A stretch of 64,000 nt of DNA, taken from Nannocystis punicea (lineage in GTDB: Bacteria > Myxococcota_A > Polyangia > Nannocystales > Nannocystaceae). The notes beneath the pieces were generated by a model. It was not told the DNA's origin and ran no database searches. It worked only from the letters and a program-made list of their open reading frames with translations. The position numbers and the translations under genes were made by a program. Positions 16,186 through 27,861 of the stretch are shown piece by piece. The stretch is taken from positions 13,103,501 to 13,167,500 of the forward strand of contig NZ_CP114040.1 in NCBI RefSeq assembly GCF_026965555.1, in the 5' to 3' direction. How positions within the stretch are numbered: position 1 is the first letter of the stretch; each line of letters begins with the position of its first letter.

Positions 16186-16602
16186 TCAGGCGTCCGGTTC
16201 GGGATCGTCGCGGGAGAGGTCGGCGCGGCTCTGGAGAGCCGCCAGGCAGAAGGCGGCCAGTGCCGCCAGGACCCCTGCTGCGAGCCCCTCAGGTCGGCCG
16301 GGCATGTACCAAAGGACGGCGACGGTCGCAAGAGCAGCGACCGGCCAGCGCACCAGTGCAAGCACCGCTCCGCCGCCGCCGCCGGCGTGGCGCTGCGGGT
16401 CGGCCCGGACCTCGGCCACCAGCCGCACCACGGCCCGCGCGAGCGAGGCGAGGTTGACGAAGCCGATCAAGGCCCCGGCGACCACGCTCCACGCCTGCTC
16501 CGCGCCCGCCAGCGCGGCCGCCGAACCGGCCGCGATCGCGGTCAGCGTGAGCGTCCACAAATACACGCGACGGCGTACGAGATCCCAGGTGTCGGCGCGC
16601 AC
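16186..16602 (-). CDS. atpI: ATP synthase subunit I-like membrane protein
   Basis: 138 aa from GTG 16602. Four hydrophobic helices in two pairs resemble the AtpI (PF03899) family, which assists c-ring assembly. Sequence identity to known AtpI is not obvious by eye, so the name rests mainly on size, topology and position directly before atpB. It starts 2 bp after the atpZ stop. Confidence 0.7.
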   Translation of the reverse strand: MRADTWDLVRRRVYLWTLTLTAIAAGSAAALAGAEQAWSVVAGALIGFVNLASLARAVVRLVAEVRADPQRHAGGGGGAVLALVRWPVAALATVAVLWYMPGRPEGLAAGVLAALAAFCLAALQSRADLSRDDPEPDA

Positions 16603-16604
16603 GA

Positions 16605-16913
16605 CTACCGGACCTCGGGATCGTCAGTCGACTCGTGACTTTGCCCCGCAGCCCGCTCCTCGGCCTCGATGCGGGCGCTGAACTTGCGGGCCGTGCGGAC
16701 GACCGCGAGCCCGGCCGCGCCGATGCCGACGCCCAGGCCGATGTACGTGGTCCACGGGGCCCAGTGCGTGACGTGGCGCTCGAGCCACATGCCGCCGAAC
16801 GCCCCGATGGCGATCGCCACGGCCATCTCGATGCCGACCGAGCCGGCCTCGGCGAGCTGGAACCACCGCGCCTGCTTGAGCAGGGGCTCTCTCTTGCGGC
16901 GGCGTTCGACCAT
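16605..16913 (-). CDS. atpZ: AtpZ/AtpI family protein
   Basis: 102 aa with two transmembrane helices (VGIEMAVAIAIGAFGGMWL and YIGLGVGIGAAGLAVV), matching the PF09527 AtpZ family found at the head of atp operons and implicated in magnesium handling or assembly of the F0 sector. It has a basic N-terminus (VERRRKREPLLK) and an acidic tail. It starts 21 bp after hemL. Confidence 0.8.
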   Translation of the reverse strand: MVERRRKREPLLKQARWFQLAEAGSVGIEMAVAIAIGAFGGMWLERHVTHWAPWTTYIGLGVGIGAAGLAVVRTARKFSARIEAEERAAGQSHESTDDPEVR

Positions 16914-16934
16914 GGCGACAGACCTCCTCGCTCG

Positions 16935-18284
16935 CTAACCGAAGCGACGGGCGACCGCGGCGAAGGCGGCCTCGGCGGCCGCGAGGGTGTGCTCGATCGC
17001 CGCGGCGTCGTGGGCGAGCGAGACAAAGCTGGCCTCGAATTGCGACGGCGCCAGGTAGACGCCGCAGGTCAGCATCTCGCGGTGGAACTCGCCGAACGCG
17101 CCGAGGTCGCTGGCCTTGGCGTCGTCGTAGTCGTGGACCTCCCCGGCGCGGAAGAACCCGGTGAACATCGCCCCGACGCGGTTCATGACCACGGGGACGC
17201 CGGCCTTGGCGGCCCGGGCGGACAGGCCGGCGGCCAGGGCGGCAGAGGTCGCTTCGAGCGCCGCGTACGGGTCGTCGCGGGCCAAGATCTGCAGGGTGGC
17301 GAGCCCGGCCGCGACTGCGACCGGGTTCCCGCTGAGGGTGCCGGCCTGGTAGACCGGGCCCAGCGGGGCGACGTGCTGCATGATGTCGCGGCGGCCGCCG
17401 TAGGCCCCGACCGGCATGCCGCCGCCGACGATCTTGCCGAGGCAGACGAGGTCGGGGGTGACGCCGTAGCGCTGCTGGGCGCCGCCGAGGGCGACGCGGA
17501 AGCCGGTCATGACCTCGTCGAACACCAGCACCACGCCCTCGCGGGTGCACAGGTCGCGCAGCGCCTGCAGGTAGCCGGGCTTCGGGGGCACGCAGCCCAT
17601 GTTCCCGGGGACAGGTTCGACGATGACCGCGGCGACGTGGCCGCGGTGCTGCTCCAGCACCTGCTCGACGGCGTCGGCGCTGTTGAACGGGACGGTGAGG
17701 GTGTCGGCGACGGTGGCCGCGGGCACCCCCTCGGAGCCGGGGATGCCGAGGGTGGCGGCGCCCGAGCCGGCGGCGACCAGCAGGAAGTCGGCGTGGCCGT
17801 GGTAGCCGCCGTCGATCTTGACGATCTTGCTGCGGCCGGTGAAGCCGCGGGCCAGGCGCAGGGCGCTCATCGTCGCCTCGGTGCCCGACGAGACCAGCCG
17901 GACCATGCCGCCCTTCAGCGCCGGGACCAGCCGGCACAGCAGCTCGGCGAACTCGACCTCGCCGGCCGTACATGCCCCGAAGGACAGGCCGTCACGGGCG
18001 GCGCGGCAGACCGCGTCGACCACCTCGGGGTGGGCGTGGCCGAGGATCGCCGGGCCCCAGGTGCCGACGTAGTCGACCAGAGTGACGCCGTCCTCCGTCA
18101 GCAGGTAGGGCCCGCGGGCGGCGCGGATGAACGGCGGGTCGCCGCCGACCGCCTTGAACGCCCGCACCGGGCTGTTGACGCCGCCGGGGATGACGAACTG
18201 GGCGGCGTTGAAGAGGGCCCGGCTGTTGGCGCCGGCCCGGCCGTCGCCGGGGATCTGGGTCCAGAACTCGGGCGTGGTGCTCAT
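16935..18284 (-). CDS. hemL: glutamate-1-semialdehyde 2,1-aminomutase
   Basis: 449 aa. Converts glutamate-1-semialdehyde to 5-aminolevulinate in C5 tetrapyrrole synthesis. Fold-type I PLP motifs: SSGTEATMSALRLARGFTGR, YHGHAD, DEVMTGFR and CLGKIVGGGMPVGA with the PLP Lys, then GTLSGNP. Two palindrome near-copies (17600-17613 and 17973-17986) fall on conserved stretches: LSFGACT (E. coli, from memory, LSFGAPT) and EPVPGNMG (E. coli EPVAGNM). It sits between gyrA and the atp genes on one strand with short gaps, probably one transcription unit. Confidence 0.96.
   Translation of the reverse strand: MSTTPEFWTQIPGDGRAGANSRALFNAAQFVIPGGVNSPVRAFKAVGGDPPFIRAARGPYLLTEDGVTLVDYVGTWGPAILGHAHPEVVDAVCRAARDGLSFGACTAGEVEFAELLCRLVPALKGGMVRLVSSGTEATMSALRLARGFTGRSKIVKIDGGYHGHADFLLVAAGSGAATLGIPGSEGVPAATVADTLTVPFNSADAVEQVLEQHRGHVAAVIVEPVPGNMGCVPPKPGYLQALRDLCTREGVVLVFDEVMTGFRVALGGAQQRYGVTPDLVCLGKIVGGGMPVGAYGGRRDIMQHVAPLGPVYQAGTLSGNPVAVAAGLATLQILARDDPYAALEATSAALAAGLSARAAKAGVPVVMNRVGAMFTGFFRAGEVHDYDDAKASDLGAFGEFHREMLTCGVYLAPSQFEASFVSLAHDAAAIEHTLAAAEAAFAAVARRFG
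17600..17613. repeat. palindrome near-copy inside hemL
   Basis: TGTTCCCGGGGACA, 14 bp and one arm mismatch from the dispersed consensus; it encodes the Val-Pro-Gly-Asn part of EPVPGNMG. Confidence 0.65.
17973..17986. repeat. palindrome near-copy inside hemL
   Basis: TGCCCCGAAGGACA, one mismatch from consensus; on the coding strand it spans Leu-Ser-Phe-Gly-Ala-Cys at a conserved family position. Confidence 0.65.
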
Positions 18285-18289
18285 CGCTG

Positions 18290-18331
18290 TCCTCGGGGCC
18301 AGGTGCTAGAGAACATGTCTGCAGGGGCAGA

Positions 18332-18332
<1 letters not shown>
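18290..18332. repeat. two degenerate palindromes between gyrA and hemL
   Basis: TGTCCTCGGGGCCA (about 18290) and ACATGTCTGCAGGGGCAGAT (18313-18332) fill the 47-bp gap. The second runs into the gyrA stop codon (TTA at 18332-18334 on the plus strand). Confidence 0.7.
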
Positions 18333-20956
<2,624 letters not shown>

Positions 20957-21339
20957 ACGCCGTGAGGGGCGGGAGGATAGCGCGGGCGGTCCGACGCGGC
21001 TACGCGCTTTTGCCGGCCGCCGCAGGCCCCGGCGGCGCCCCCCGCGCCCCGCCAATGCCCGGCCCTCCAGCGCCTTCGCAGGGGCCCGCAGCGGCGGTCC
21101 GTGAAAGCGCCGTCGCAGATGCGCCGCCTCACGAAGCGCGCCAGCGCCTGCGGGCGGGAAATTCACGCGTAGTCACGGACTTTTGCCGCGCGGGCGCGAA
21201 GTCCGGGGCGCCGCGCTGGGGGATCGCCGGGCGGGAATGGGCGGCCGTGGCCCCGAGGTTGTTCACGCGGCCGGGCGGCCCGTTCCGGCTTGTACGGCCC
21301 CCCGGCCTGCCCCAGCATCGAAAATGAGGAGGTACCGGA
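20957..21339. other. divergent intergenic region, 383 bp
   Basis: GC-rich spacer between gyrA (minus) and the host-attachment-family gene (plus). It must hold promoters for both. I see no clear sigma-70-type boxes, hairpins or small genes in it. Confidence 0.5.
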
Positions 21340-21771
21340 ATGGAATCGACCTGGTTCGTCGTCGCGGATCGCAGTCAGGCCCTGCTCTTCGAGGTCAACG
21401 GCTCGCGCATGAAGCCCACGCTGACCCCGATCGAAACGCTCGAGAGCCCCGAACGCCCCCGCTACGAGCGACGCGGCGGCCAGAGCAGCGCCTCGGGCCG
21501 GCGCGACCTGGTCAGCGAGACCCGCGGCGCGGCCGAGGAGCAAGACTCGAAGTTCGTGCGCCAGATCGTCGAGCGGCTGACGCAGGCCCAGCACCAGCGC
21601 CAGTTCGGCCGCCTGGTCATCGCCGCCCCCGCCGACTTCGTCGGCCGCCTGCGCGAGGTCGCCAGGGGCGTCCTGCAGAAGTCTGTGATCCGCGAGATCA
21701 TCGGCGACTACACCAACGACTCGGTCCAGGCGCTGCAAGAGCGGGCCCGCCGCCACGAGTGGCTGCACTGA
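21340..21771 (+). CDS. host-attachment family protein (baeRF-like)
   Basis: 143 aa with a strong ribosome binding site (gaggaggt, 7-8 bp before ATG). The N-terminus WFVVADRSQALLFE and the later RLVIAAPADFVGRLREV match the PF10116 host-attachment family, related to bacterial eRF1-like domains. The biochemical role is unsettled; the name comes from a plant-attachment phenotype in agrobacteria. It is soluble, with a charged middle (PRYERRGGQSSASGRRD). A bidirectional hairpin terminator follows. Confidence 0.85.
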   Translation: MESTWFVVADRSQALLFEVNGSRMKPTLTPIETLESPERPRYERRGGQSSASGRRDLVSETRGAAEEQDSKFVRQIVERLTQAQHQRQFGRLVIAAPADFVGRLREVARGVLQKSVIREIIGDYTNDSVQALQERARRHEWLH

Positions 21772-21793
21772 GTCGATCCTCTCGGACATGTTG

Positions 21794-21825
21794 AAAGGGA
21801 CAGGTCCTCTGGGACCTGTCCCTTT
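21794..21825. terminator. bidirectional terminator made from palindrome half-sites
   Basis: Perfect 14-bp stem AAAGGGACAGGTCC/GGACCTGTCCCTTT with a 4-nt loop (TCTG) and a T on the plus side and A-rich sequence on the other. It lies between convergent genes. The arms contain GGACAGGT and ACCTGTCC, the dispersed palindrome's half-sites in outward orientation. Confidence 0.85.
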
Positions 21826-21871
21826 TCGCGAGCGCGTCGCGAGCCGGCGATGCGGCCGTCGCGAGCGCCCG

Positions 21872-22897
21872 CTACCAGCGGCCCTGGATGTTGCGGATCA
21901 TCGCGTAGGGGTAAGGCAGCGGGCTGGCCGAGGCCTCGTCGAGGGCGCGCAGCTGCTCGCTCGACAGCTTGAGCTCGGCGGCCTTGAGGTTGTCGCGCAG
22001 CTGGTCCTCCGAGCGCGCGCCGAAGATGCACGAGGTGACGCCCGGCTTGTGCAGCAGCCACGCGAGCGCGACCTGCGACGGCGTGGCGCCGAGCTCGGCG
22101 GCGACCGCCCGCACGGCGGCGATGGTCCGCCAGTTGCGGTCGGTGTCGAAGGAGGCGAACCGCTCCTTCCACTTGTCGAGACGAGTGCCGGCCGGCGGCG
22201 GCGCGCCGCGCTCGAACTTGCCGGACAGGAAGCCGCCCCCGAGCGGCGACCACGGCAAGATGCCGAGGCCGTGGCGCAGGCACGCCGGCACCAGCTCGAG
22301 CTCGAGGTCGCGGACGATCAGGCTGTACTGCGCCTGCAAGCCGACGAACCGCTCGAGGTTCTTCGCGTCGCTGGTGTAGATGCTCTCGACCAGGCGGTAC
22401 GCGGCGTAGTTGCTGCAGCCGATGTAGAGCACCTTGCCGGCGCGGACCAGGTCGTCCAGCGCGCGCAGGGTCTCCTCCTCCGGCGTGTCGCTGTCCTGCA
22501 TGTGGATCTGGTAGAGATCGATGCGGTCGGTCTGCAGCCGGCGCAGCGAGTCGTCGACGCAGCGGACGATCCGCCGCCGCGAGGCGCCGGTGCCGTTGGC
22601 GCCCTTGCTCATGCGGAAGCGGAACTTGGTCGCCAGCACGACCTCGTCGCGGCGCTTGGTCTCGGCGAACCACCTGCCGATCACGCGCTCGCTGAGGCCG
22701 TCCTGGCCGTATACGTCGGCGGTGTCCCAGAAGTTGACACCTGCCTCGAGCGCCAGGTTCATGATGCGGAACGAGGTCGCCTCGTCGCACCCGACCTGGT
22801 GCATGAATGAATTCTCGTCGGCCTCGCCGAACGTCATGGTGCCGAGGCACAGCGTCGACACCGACAGGCCGCTGCGGCCGAGATTGCGGTACTCCAT
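21872..22897 (-). CDS. aldo/keto reductase
   Basis: 341 aa, NAD(P)H-dependent reductase with a TIM-barrel fold. The catalytic tetrad is present: Asp and Tyr in DTADVYG, Lys in LATKFR and His in DLYQIHMQD. The C-terminal cofactor segment CIFGARSEDQLRDNL is typical of the AKR branch related to YajO/YhdN-type reductases. It is cytoplasmic, and the substrate is unknown. Convergent with the upstream plus-strand gene, sharing the hairpin terminator. Confidence 0.92.
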   Translation of the reverse strand: MEYRNLGRSGLSVSTLCLGTMTFGEADENSFMHQVGCDEATSFRIMNLALEAGVNFWDTADVYGQDGLSERVIGRWFAETKRRDEVVLATKFRFRMSKGANGTGASRRRIVRCVDDSLRRLQTDRIDLYQIHMQDSDTPEEETLRALDDLVRAGKVLYIGCSNYAAYRLVESIYTSDAKNLERFVGLQAQYSLIVRDLELELVPACLRHGLGILPWSPLGGGFLSGKFERGAPPPAGTRLDKWKERFASFDTDRNWRTIAAVRAVAAELGATPSQVALAWLLHKPGVTSCIFGARSEDQLRDNLKAAELKLSSEQLRALDEASASPLPYPYAMIRNIQGRW

Positions 22898-23593
22898 GGG
22901 TCCTCCCCCCGCGCGGTCGCGGGCGGGAGGACTCTACGGAAAGCCGGTTCCGGTCTGACGAACGGTTCGTCGAGAGCCGGCGACGGCCAGCAGCCTCTGC
23001 TGTGGATGTGACTGCCTGGGATCGATGCCCGCAAGCGCGGACGGGACGGGTTGTGGGGGTCTACAGGCGACAGTCGCCCGCGGCCCCCCGCAAGAACAGC
23101 GGTCTAGGCGCTGTCACGACGGGCGCCGAGCTTGCCCGGCGCTGCAGGAGTCGGGACCTCTGCGCTGTCGTTGGCCGGCCAGGTATGGGCTAGCCCCAGA
23201 GCCAGGCGGGCACCGACCTGCGGAAAGGCGTATTGCACCTTGAGGCACAGGTAAACCCAGGGAACTTCGGTCTTGGCGGACATGGCGGCTCCAGGGGGGG
23301 CATGTCTCCAACAGCAAGAAGCTTGCCAAGCGCGTGCAGCGTCAATTTGCCGAGAACGAGCCGCTAGGCCACCTTACGCGCCGACATAGCGGTGTTTATC
23401 CCACGTCGTGTGCACAGGGCTGGATGGCCCCGGGACAGCGGTCAGCTTGGGGGGGCGCGTCCACGCACCTCAGGGGCCTGACGAACGCGGTTCGAGCGCC
23501 GTCCCGATCGCGGACCCCGGGCCTCCGGCGGGCGCCGAGCGCGACCTGACCCTTCAGACAGCTCACGGACGATCGCCCGGACGGCCGTCCGAT
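22898..23593. other. intergenic region without recognised genes, ~700 bp
   Basis: Only short, low-quality frames are present. A degenerate palindrome pair lies at about 23276-23310 (ggacatgg...gcatgtctcc). The composition is slightly less GC-rich than coding sequence near 23300-23400. The region 23420-23590 is rich in cgg/ccg runs. I cannot assign a gene or RNA. Confidence 0.5.
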
Positions 23594-23607
23594 TGTCCCC
23601 GCGGACA
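23594..23607. repeat. dispersed palindrome next to a stop codon
   Basis: Exact TGTCC-N4-GGACA (spacer CCGC), 3 bp beyond the stop of the EI24-type gene. Confidence 0.85.
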
Positions 23608-23610
23608 GGA

Positions 23611-24366
23611 TCAGTGCGCCGCGTCCGCCTCGAGCTCGTCGGCGACGACCGCCGCCACCGCCGCCTGCGCGAGACCAAAGAGCAGAGGGCCCACGAACGG
23701 GAGCGCCATGACGGCGACCCACGGGAGACCAAAGCCGGCGAGGGTCGCGCGATGCGCCCGCACGACGGTCTGCTGATGCGTGTAGTCGCTGCCGATCCGC
23801 TCGAAGTACGGATCCAGCAACTCCCAGGAGAAAGTCCGGGCGGCGTACCACAGCTGCAGCGGGGGCCCGAGCAGCGGGCCGACGAACGGCACGAGGGTGA
23901 GGCCGAACAGGACCACGGTGACGCCGAGGAAGTAGAGGGCGCGGCGAATGCTGCCGATGGTCGCGGCGACGAACCCGAGCTCGGACGACCGCTCGAGCCG
24001 GGTCGCCAGCGCCGGGTCGACCGCCCGCACGCCGGCCATGAACACGCCGTCGGCCAGGAACGGGAAGCCGATGCTGACGACGAAGTAGGCCAGCATCGGC
24101 GCGGCCACCAGCGCCAGCAGGCCGCCGCCGACGCGCAAGGCCCATCTCCCGAGCCATGTCGTCCAGGACATGTCCCCATCGACAGGTACCATCCACCACA
24201 AGAGACCGCCGAGCGCGACCGTCAGCGCGACGGCGAGGACGACCAGGACCACGGCCAGGCGAGCGTAGGCGCGGCGGACCTCGGCGCTGGCGAGGGCGAG
24301 CTGAAGGCCGCGACCGGCCAGCTGGAGGCCGCGCGGGAGGCTCGAGGAGACGGCAGCGGACGACAT
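23611..24366 (-). CDS. EI24/CysZ-type membrane protein
   Basis: 251 aa from ATG 24366. Four to five transmembrane helices: RLAVVLVVLAVALTVALGGLLWW, LLALVAAPMLAYFVVSIGFPFLADG, ALYFLGVTVVLFGLTLVPFVGPLLGP and a C-terminal GFGLPWVAVMALPFVGPLLFGL. The pattern fits PF07264 (EI24; CysZ sulfate transporters are members), but no transport substrate can be inferred. A palindrome cluster (24155-24185) encodes VDGDMS in a loop between the first helices. It is monocistronic as far as the window shows. Confidence 0.75.
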   Translation of the reverse strand: MSSAAVSSSLPRGLQLAGRGLQLALASAEVRRAYARLAVVLVVLAVALTVALGGLLWWMVPVDGDMSWTTWLGRWALRVGGGLLALVAAPMLAYFVVSIGFPFLADGVFMAGVRAVDPALATRLERSSELGFVAATIGSIRRALYFLGVTVVLFGLTLVPFVGPLLGPPLQLWYAARTFSWELLDPYFERIGSDYTHQQTVVRAHRATLAGFGLPWVAVMALPFVGPLLFGLAQAAVAAVVADELEADAAH

Positions 24367-25255
24367 GACCTGCGAGTAGCACGAATCTCCGTTCGCGGCC
24401 GCGCCTCGGGCGCAGCAGCGCGAGGAGGACCGGCAAACCGGGGCAGGTCGATCGCGCCGGAGCCCGCGCCACGACGCAGACGCGTGCGTGGTTCGGGCCG
24501 GCGGCCTCGGAGCAGCAGGCGCAGGCGATCGCCGGCGTGGATCGGTTCGCGCGCCCGAGAGCGGGCAGGTTCGACGCCGGCGCCGGTGCTGCCTGGTATC
24601 GCTGGTTCGCGGCGGCTCGGCGCACGCGTGGGGGTTCACGTCGCGTGCGCTGCGGCTCTCGGGGGACGGAGTGAATGGGGCGCAGCACGGAGGCATCACG
24701 CGACGGCTCGGCTCGCACGGCGCTCGCGTCGCGTGGGCTGCGGCTTCGCTCGCATGGGCAGACCCGTCACGCAGTCAGCGGCGGCTCGGCTCTCACGTCG
24801 CGGCGCGAGTGGGGCGGAGCGAGCAGGCGCCAGTGGTGTGGGGCGCGGGCGAGCAGGCACTCGAGTTCGCGGTGCTTCGGCTCGTGCGCGGGGCTCACTT
24901 TGCCTGCGGCCTCGGCTCGCGCGGGGGCGGAGCGAGTGGACGCGCCAGAGCAGCGGCGCGAGCGTGCAGGTCGCGAGCGCGTGCAGGTGCGGTCGATGTT
25001 TTCCTCGCGCGGCGCGGGTGGTCGCGAGCCCGCTCGCGCGAGAGCGTGTCGCGGTCGTAATCGGCGCGGAATCACCGGACTTCGACGGCGCGTGCGGACG
25101 GACGACCGGCGTCGCGTCGAGGCCCCAGCAGTGACGATGGCAGAAGACCCGCGAGCTTGCGCACGTGCGTCGACGATCGGGAAGGGTTCACCCGCGCGTG
25201 TCCTTCCGGGCGCGCGGCGATGGGCCGCTCGTGTATATTGCCGCGGCCTGAGGGG
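24367..25255. other. non-coding or degenerate GC-rich region, ~890 bp
   Basis: Many overlapping frames exist on both strands, but all are Arg/Ala/Gly-rich with no motif. The stretch 24660-25030 contains loosely repeated words such as cggctcg, ctcgcg and gagcgag. It may be a decayed gene or repeat. Promoter elements for the flanking divergent genes must lie at its ends. Nothing more specific is visible. Confidence 0.4.
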
Positions 25256-26491
25256 ATGATGGACATGAAGATGGTCAGCCGAATTGCGCATGGGACGGTG
25301 CTGGCGGCGATGTTCGCCGGTGGTTGCAGCGACGACGGGGGTACGGGCGCGGGCACCCAGAACGTCGACACCACGGCGCAGACGACCGAACCCGGCGCGA
25401 CGCAGAGCCCGGGGCCGACCACGGAGCCGAGCGTGACCGGCTCGACCGGCGGCACCCAGTCGGGTGGCCAGACCAATACGACCAGCGAGCCCGATCCGAC
25501 CGAAGGGCCGACGACCAACCCGCCGTCGACGACGACGACGACCGCGACTGCGACGACCACCCCCGACACGACGACCACCACCAACGCGTCCTCGACCACG
25601 GACGACGAGACGACCGGCGGCGCGGCCGGGCTGGTCCGCTTCGTGGTGCTCGGCGACGTCGGCGAGGGCAACGAGGACCAGTATCAGGTCGCCGACGCGA
25701 TCATCGCCGTGTGCGAGCAGCGCGGCTGCGACTGGGCGATGCTCACCGGCGACAACTTCTACGACAGCGGCGTCGACGGCGTCGACGACCCGCAGTGGCA
25801 GGAGAAGTTCGAGCTGCCGTACATGGGCATCACGTTCCCGATCTACGCGGTGCTCGGCAACCACGACTACGGCGGCAACGGCATCGGCGTCGACTTCGAC
25901 ACCAACAAGTCCGACTACCAGGTCGAGTACACCCAGCACAGCGAGCTGTGGCGCATGCCGGACAAGTACTACTCGTGGAAGCAGGCCCACGCGGAGTTCT
26001 GGGGCCTCGACACCAACCAGGTGATGACCGACCCGATCAACGGCAGCCTTGAACCGCAGCAGAACTGGCTCGACCAGACCGTCGCCGCCAGCACCGCGAC
26101 GTGGAAGATCGCCTTCGGCCACCACCCCTACCTGTCGAACGGCGACCACGGCAACGCCGGCGCCTACGAGGACCTCGAGGGCATCCCGCTGCCGTTCGTC
26201 GCCGGCGAGAGCGTCAAGGAGTTCATGGAGGAGTCGGTCTGCGGCAAGATCGACGTCTACATCTGCGGCCACGACCACACGATGCAGTGGCTGCAGGCGG
26301 CCTGCGGCACCGAGTTCATCGTCGCCGGCGCGGGCAGCAAGGCCAACACGATCGAGGGCGACAACCCGTTCCACTTCCAGATCGCCGAGATGGAAGGCTT
26401 CACCTGGGTCGAGCTCAACGACAACAGCTTCACCGGCGTGATCTACGACAAGAACGGCAACGAGCTGTACTCGCGCACGTTCACCAAGTGA
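25256..26491 (+). CDS. metallophosphoesterase lipoprotein (acid-phosphatase-like)
   Basis: About 411 aa. Starts ATG 25256, 25259 or 25265; gagggg sits upstream and favours 25265 by spacing. Signal peptide with lipobox FAGGC, then a ~85-residue Thr/Ser/Pro linker, then a calcineurin-like domain: GDVGEG, GDNFYDSG, GNHDYG, GHHPY and GHDH give the full di-metal ligand set. The arrangement resembles small purple/tartrate-resistant acid phosphatases. It is probably on the cell surface, releasing phosphate from organic esters. The substrate is not known. Confidence 0.9.
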   Translation: MMDMKMVSRIAHGTVLAAMFAGGCSDDGGTGAGTQNVDTTAQTTEPGATQSPGPTTEPSVTGSTGGTQSGGQTNTTSEPDPTEGPTTNPPSTTTTTATATTTPDTTTTTNASSTTDDETTGGAAGLVRFVVLGDVGEGNEDQYQVADAIIAVCEQRGCDWAMLTGDNFYDSGVDGVDDPQWQEKFELPYMGITFPIYAVLGNHDYGGNGIGVDFDTNKSDYQVEYTQHSELWRMPDKYYSWKQAHAEFWGLDTNQVMTDPINGSLEPQQNWLDQTVAASTATWKIAFGHHPYLSNGDHGNAGAYEDLEGIPLPFVAGESVKEFMEESVCGKIDVYICGHDHTMQWLQAACGTEFIVAGAGSKANTIEGDNPFHFQIAEMEGFTWVELNDNSFTGVIYDKNGNELYSRTFTK

Positions 26492-26965
26492 GCGCGTGCC
26501 CGCGACGCGCCCTCGCAAGGGGCGCGTTGCTCGCGAGCGGCCGCCGGCGCATGCTTCGTGGATGAAGCGGCCGGCGGCGCTGGATGATGGGGTGCGGGCT
26601 GCCGTCGCTGCGGCGTTGGCGACCATGAGCGCTCGCGCCGGCGGTGCTCGAGTTCGATGAAGACGCGTCGTCCTTGCGGGTGAAGCGGACCTCAGCGGGT
26701 CGGAGCGCTCGAGCCTGGTGTTTGCAGCCAGGCGCGAGCGCCGTCGCTGTCGTGGGTGAAGGGACCTCGATTCGGAGGCGCGTCGCTCGCTCGGCCGGCG
26801 GCGTGTGCGAGCCCGTCGACGACTCCTTCACCGGCGTCAGCCTCGACTGGACCGGCGGAGAGACGCTCGTGGGCGTCGGCGAAGCCCGCGGCGGACTTCG
26901 GAGCGACGCCCGCACGTTGCTTGCGACGCCGGGGCGAAGCATGGTGAGTCCATTCGGAGGACGTC
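26492..26965. other. intergenic region without a convincing gene, ~470 bp
   Basis: Frames on both strands are Arg/Ser-rich. A VDDSFTGVSLDWTGG segment near 26815-26870 on the plus strand faintly resembles the phosphatase C-terminus (NDNSFTGVIYD), so this may contain a decayed partial duplicate; the match is short. The sequence gaggacgtc just before ATG 26966 is a plausible ribosome binding site for the next gene. Confidence 0.4.
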
Positions 26966-27850
26966 ATGTCGCGGTTAGTTTCGCTCCTTTGCGTGTGGGC
27001 TATTGCAAGCGTTGCGTCTGCGGATGCGCCGGCTCAGCGCGGAGCGGACGCGGTCGCGGGGGCCGATCACAGGTCTGCCCGGGGACCCGGTGAGCCGGTG
27101 ATGTGCCCGACGATTGCGACGATCGCCGAGGACGAGTTCGCCGCGCGCTTCGCCGCGGCGATCTGCGATCAGAAGGCGGCCTGCGGTTGTGGCGGAGGTG
27201 CGGACTGCGTCGCCGCGCTCGAGCCCCGGTTCGAGGCGGTGCTGCAGTACGCGCGCGACAACTCGCTGCAATACGATGCCGCGTGCGCGACGGAGCTCCT
27301 CACCGGTTCGGTGCTTCATCGCGGCTGCGGCCTCGAGTCCGATTACTACGGGCCGGTCTTCGAGTGCGGCGGGCGCTGCAAGGTCTTCCGCGGCGACATC
27401 CCGAGCGGCGGCGCCTGCACGCGCCCGGAGAACGACGTGTCCGCCTACGTCCACGAGTGCGCCGCGGCGGACGAGTACTGTCAGGGCGAAGGGACCCTCA
27501 CCTGCCAGACGTACGACTTGCCGACCATGCAGCTCGGCGAGACCTGCATGGACGCGGAGTACAACGACCTCGGCTGGTGCGCCGAGGAGCTGTGGTGCAG
27601 CTTCGAATCGCTGGTGTGCGTGCCGCTGGTCGGCGAGGGCGAGGCGTGCGGCGCTCATGCCGAATGTTCGGTCGATCTGTTCTGCGGCGCCGGCGTGTGT
27701 CGGCGGCAGCGCCCGGGCGGCGACGCGTGCGAGGACGATCTGCAGTGCGGCTCGTCCGTGTGCCTCGACGGGGCGTGCCGCGACGAGCCGGTGATCTGCC
27801 TCGTCGACAGCCCGAGCGACCTGCGGTACTCGTTCACGCTGCGGCCGTGA
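26966..27850 (+). CDS. secreted Cys-rich protein
   Basis: 294 aa. Signal peptide LVSLLCVWAIASVASA with a likely AxA cleavage. About 26 Cys follow, many in repeated patterns such as GExCxxxxEC...FCGAGVC and GDACEDDLQCGSSVCLDGACR, resembling the Dickkopf-like or EGF-like Cys-rich modules common in large-genome myxobacterial secreted proteins. It is probably disulfide-stabilised and extracellular. No catalytic motif; function unknown. Confidence 0.8.
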   Translation: MSRLVSLLCVWAIASVASADAPAQRGADAVAGADHRSARGPGEPVMCPTIATIAEDEFAARFAAAICDQKAACGCGGGADCVAALEPRFEAVLQYARDNSLQYDAACATELLTGSVLHRGCGLESDYYGPVFECGGRCKVFRGDIPSGGACTRPENDVSAYVHECAAADEYCQGEGTLTCQTYDLPTMQLGETCMDAEYNDLGWCAEELWCSFESLVCVPLVGEGEACGAHAECSVDLFCGAGVCRRQRPGGDACEDDLQCGSSVCLDGACRDEPVICLVDSPSDLRYSFTLRP

Positions 27851-27861
27851 GCCCGCGCGGC

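Noticed and set aside
20957..21166. N-terminal extension of GyrA upstream of ATG 20956
   Set aside because: Low-complexity Arg/Ala/Pro sequence not seen in the family; the GyrA sequence begins naturally at ATG 20956.
24488..25060. Several overlapping frames between EI24-type gene and phosphatase
   Set aside because: Biased composition, no motif and no matching ribosome binding site; treated as non-coding.
26644..27093. 149-aa plus-strand frame before the Cys-rich gene
   Set aside because: Overlaps the well-supported secreted gene start and has a mixed composition; only a short similarity to the phosphatase end was noticed.
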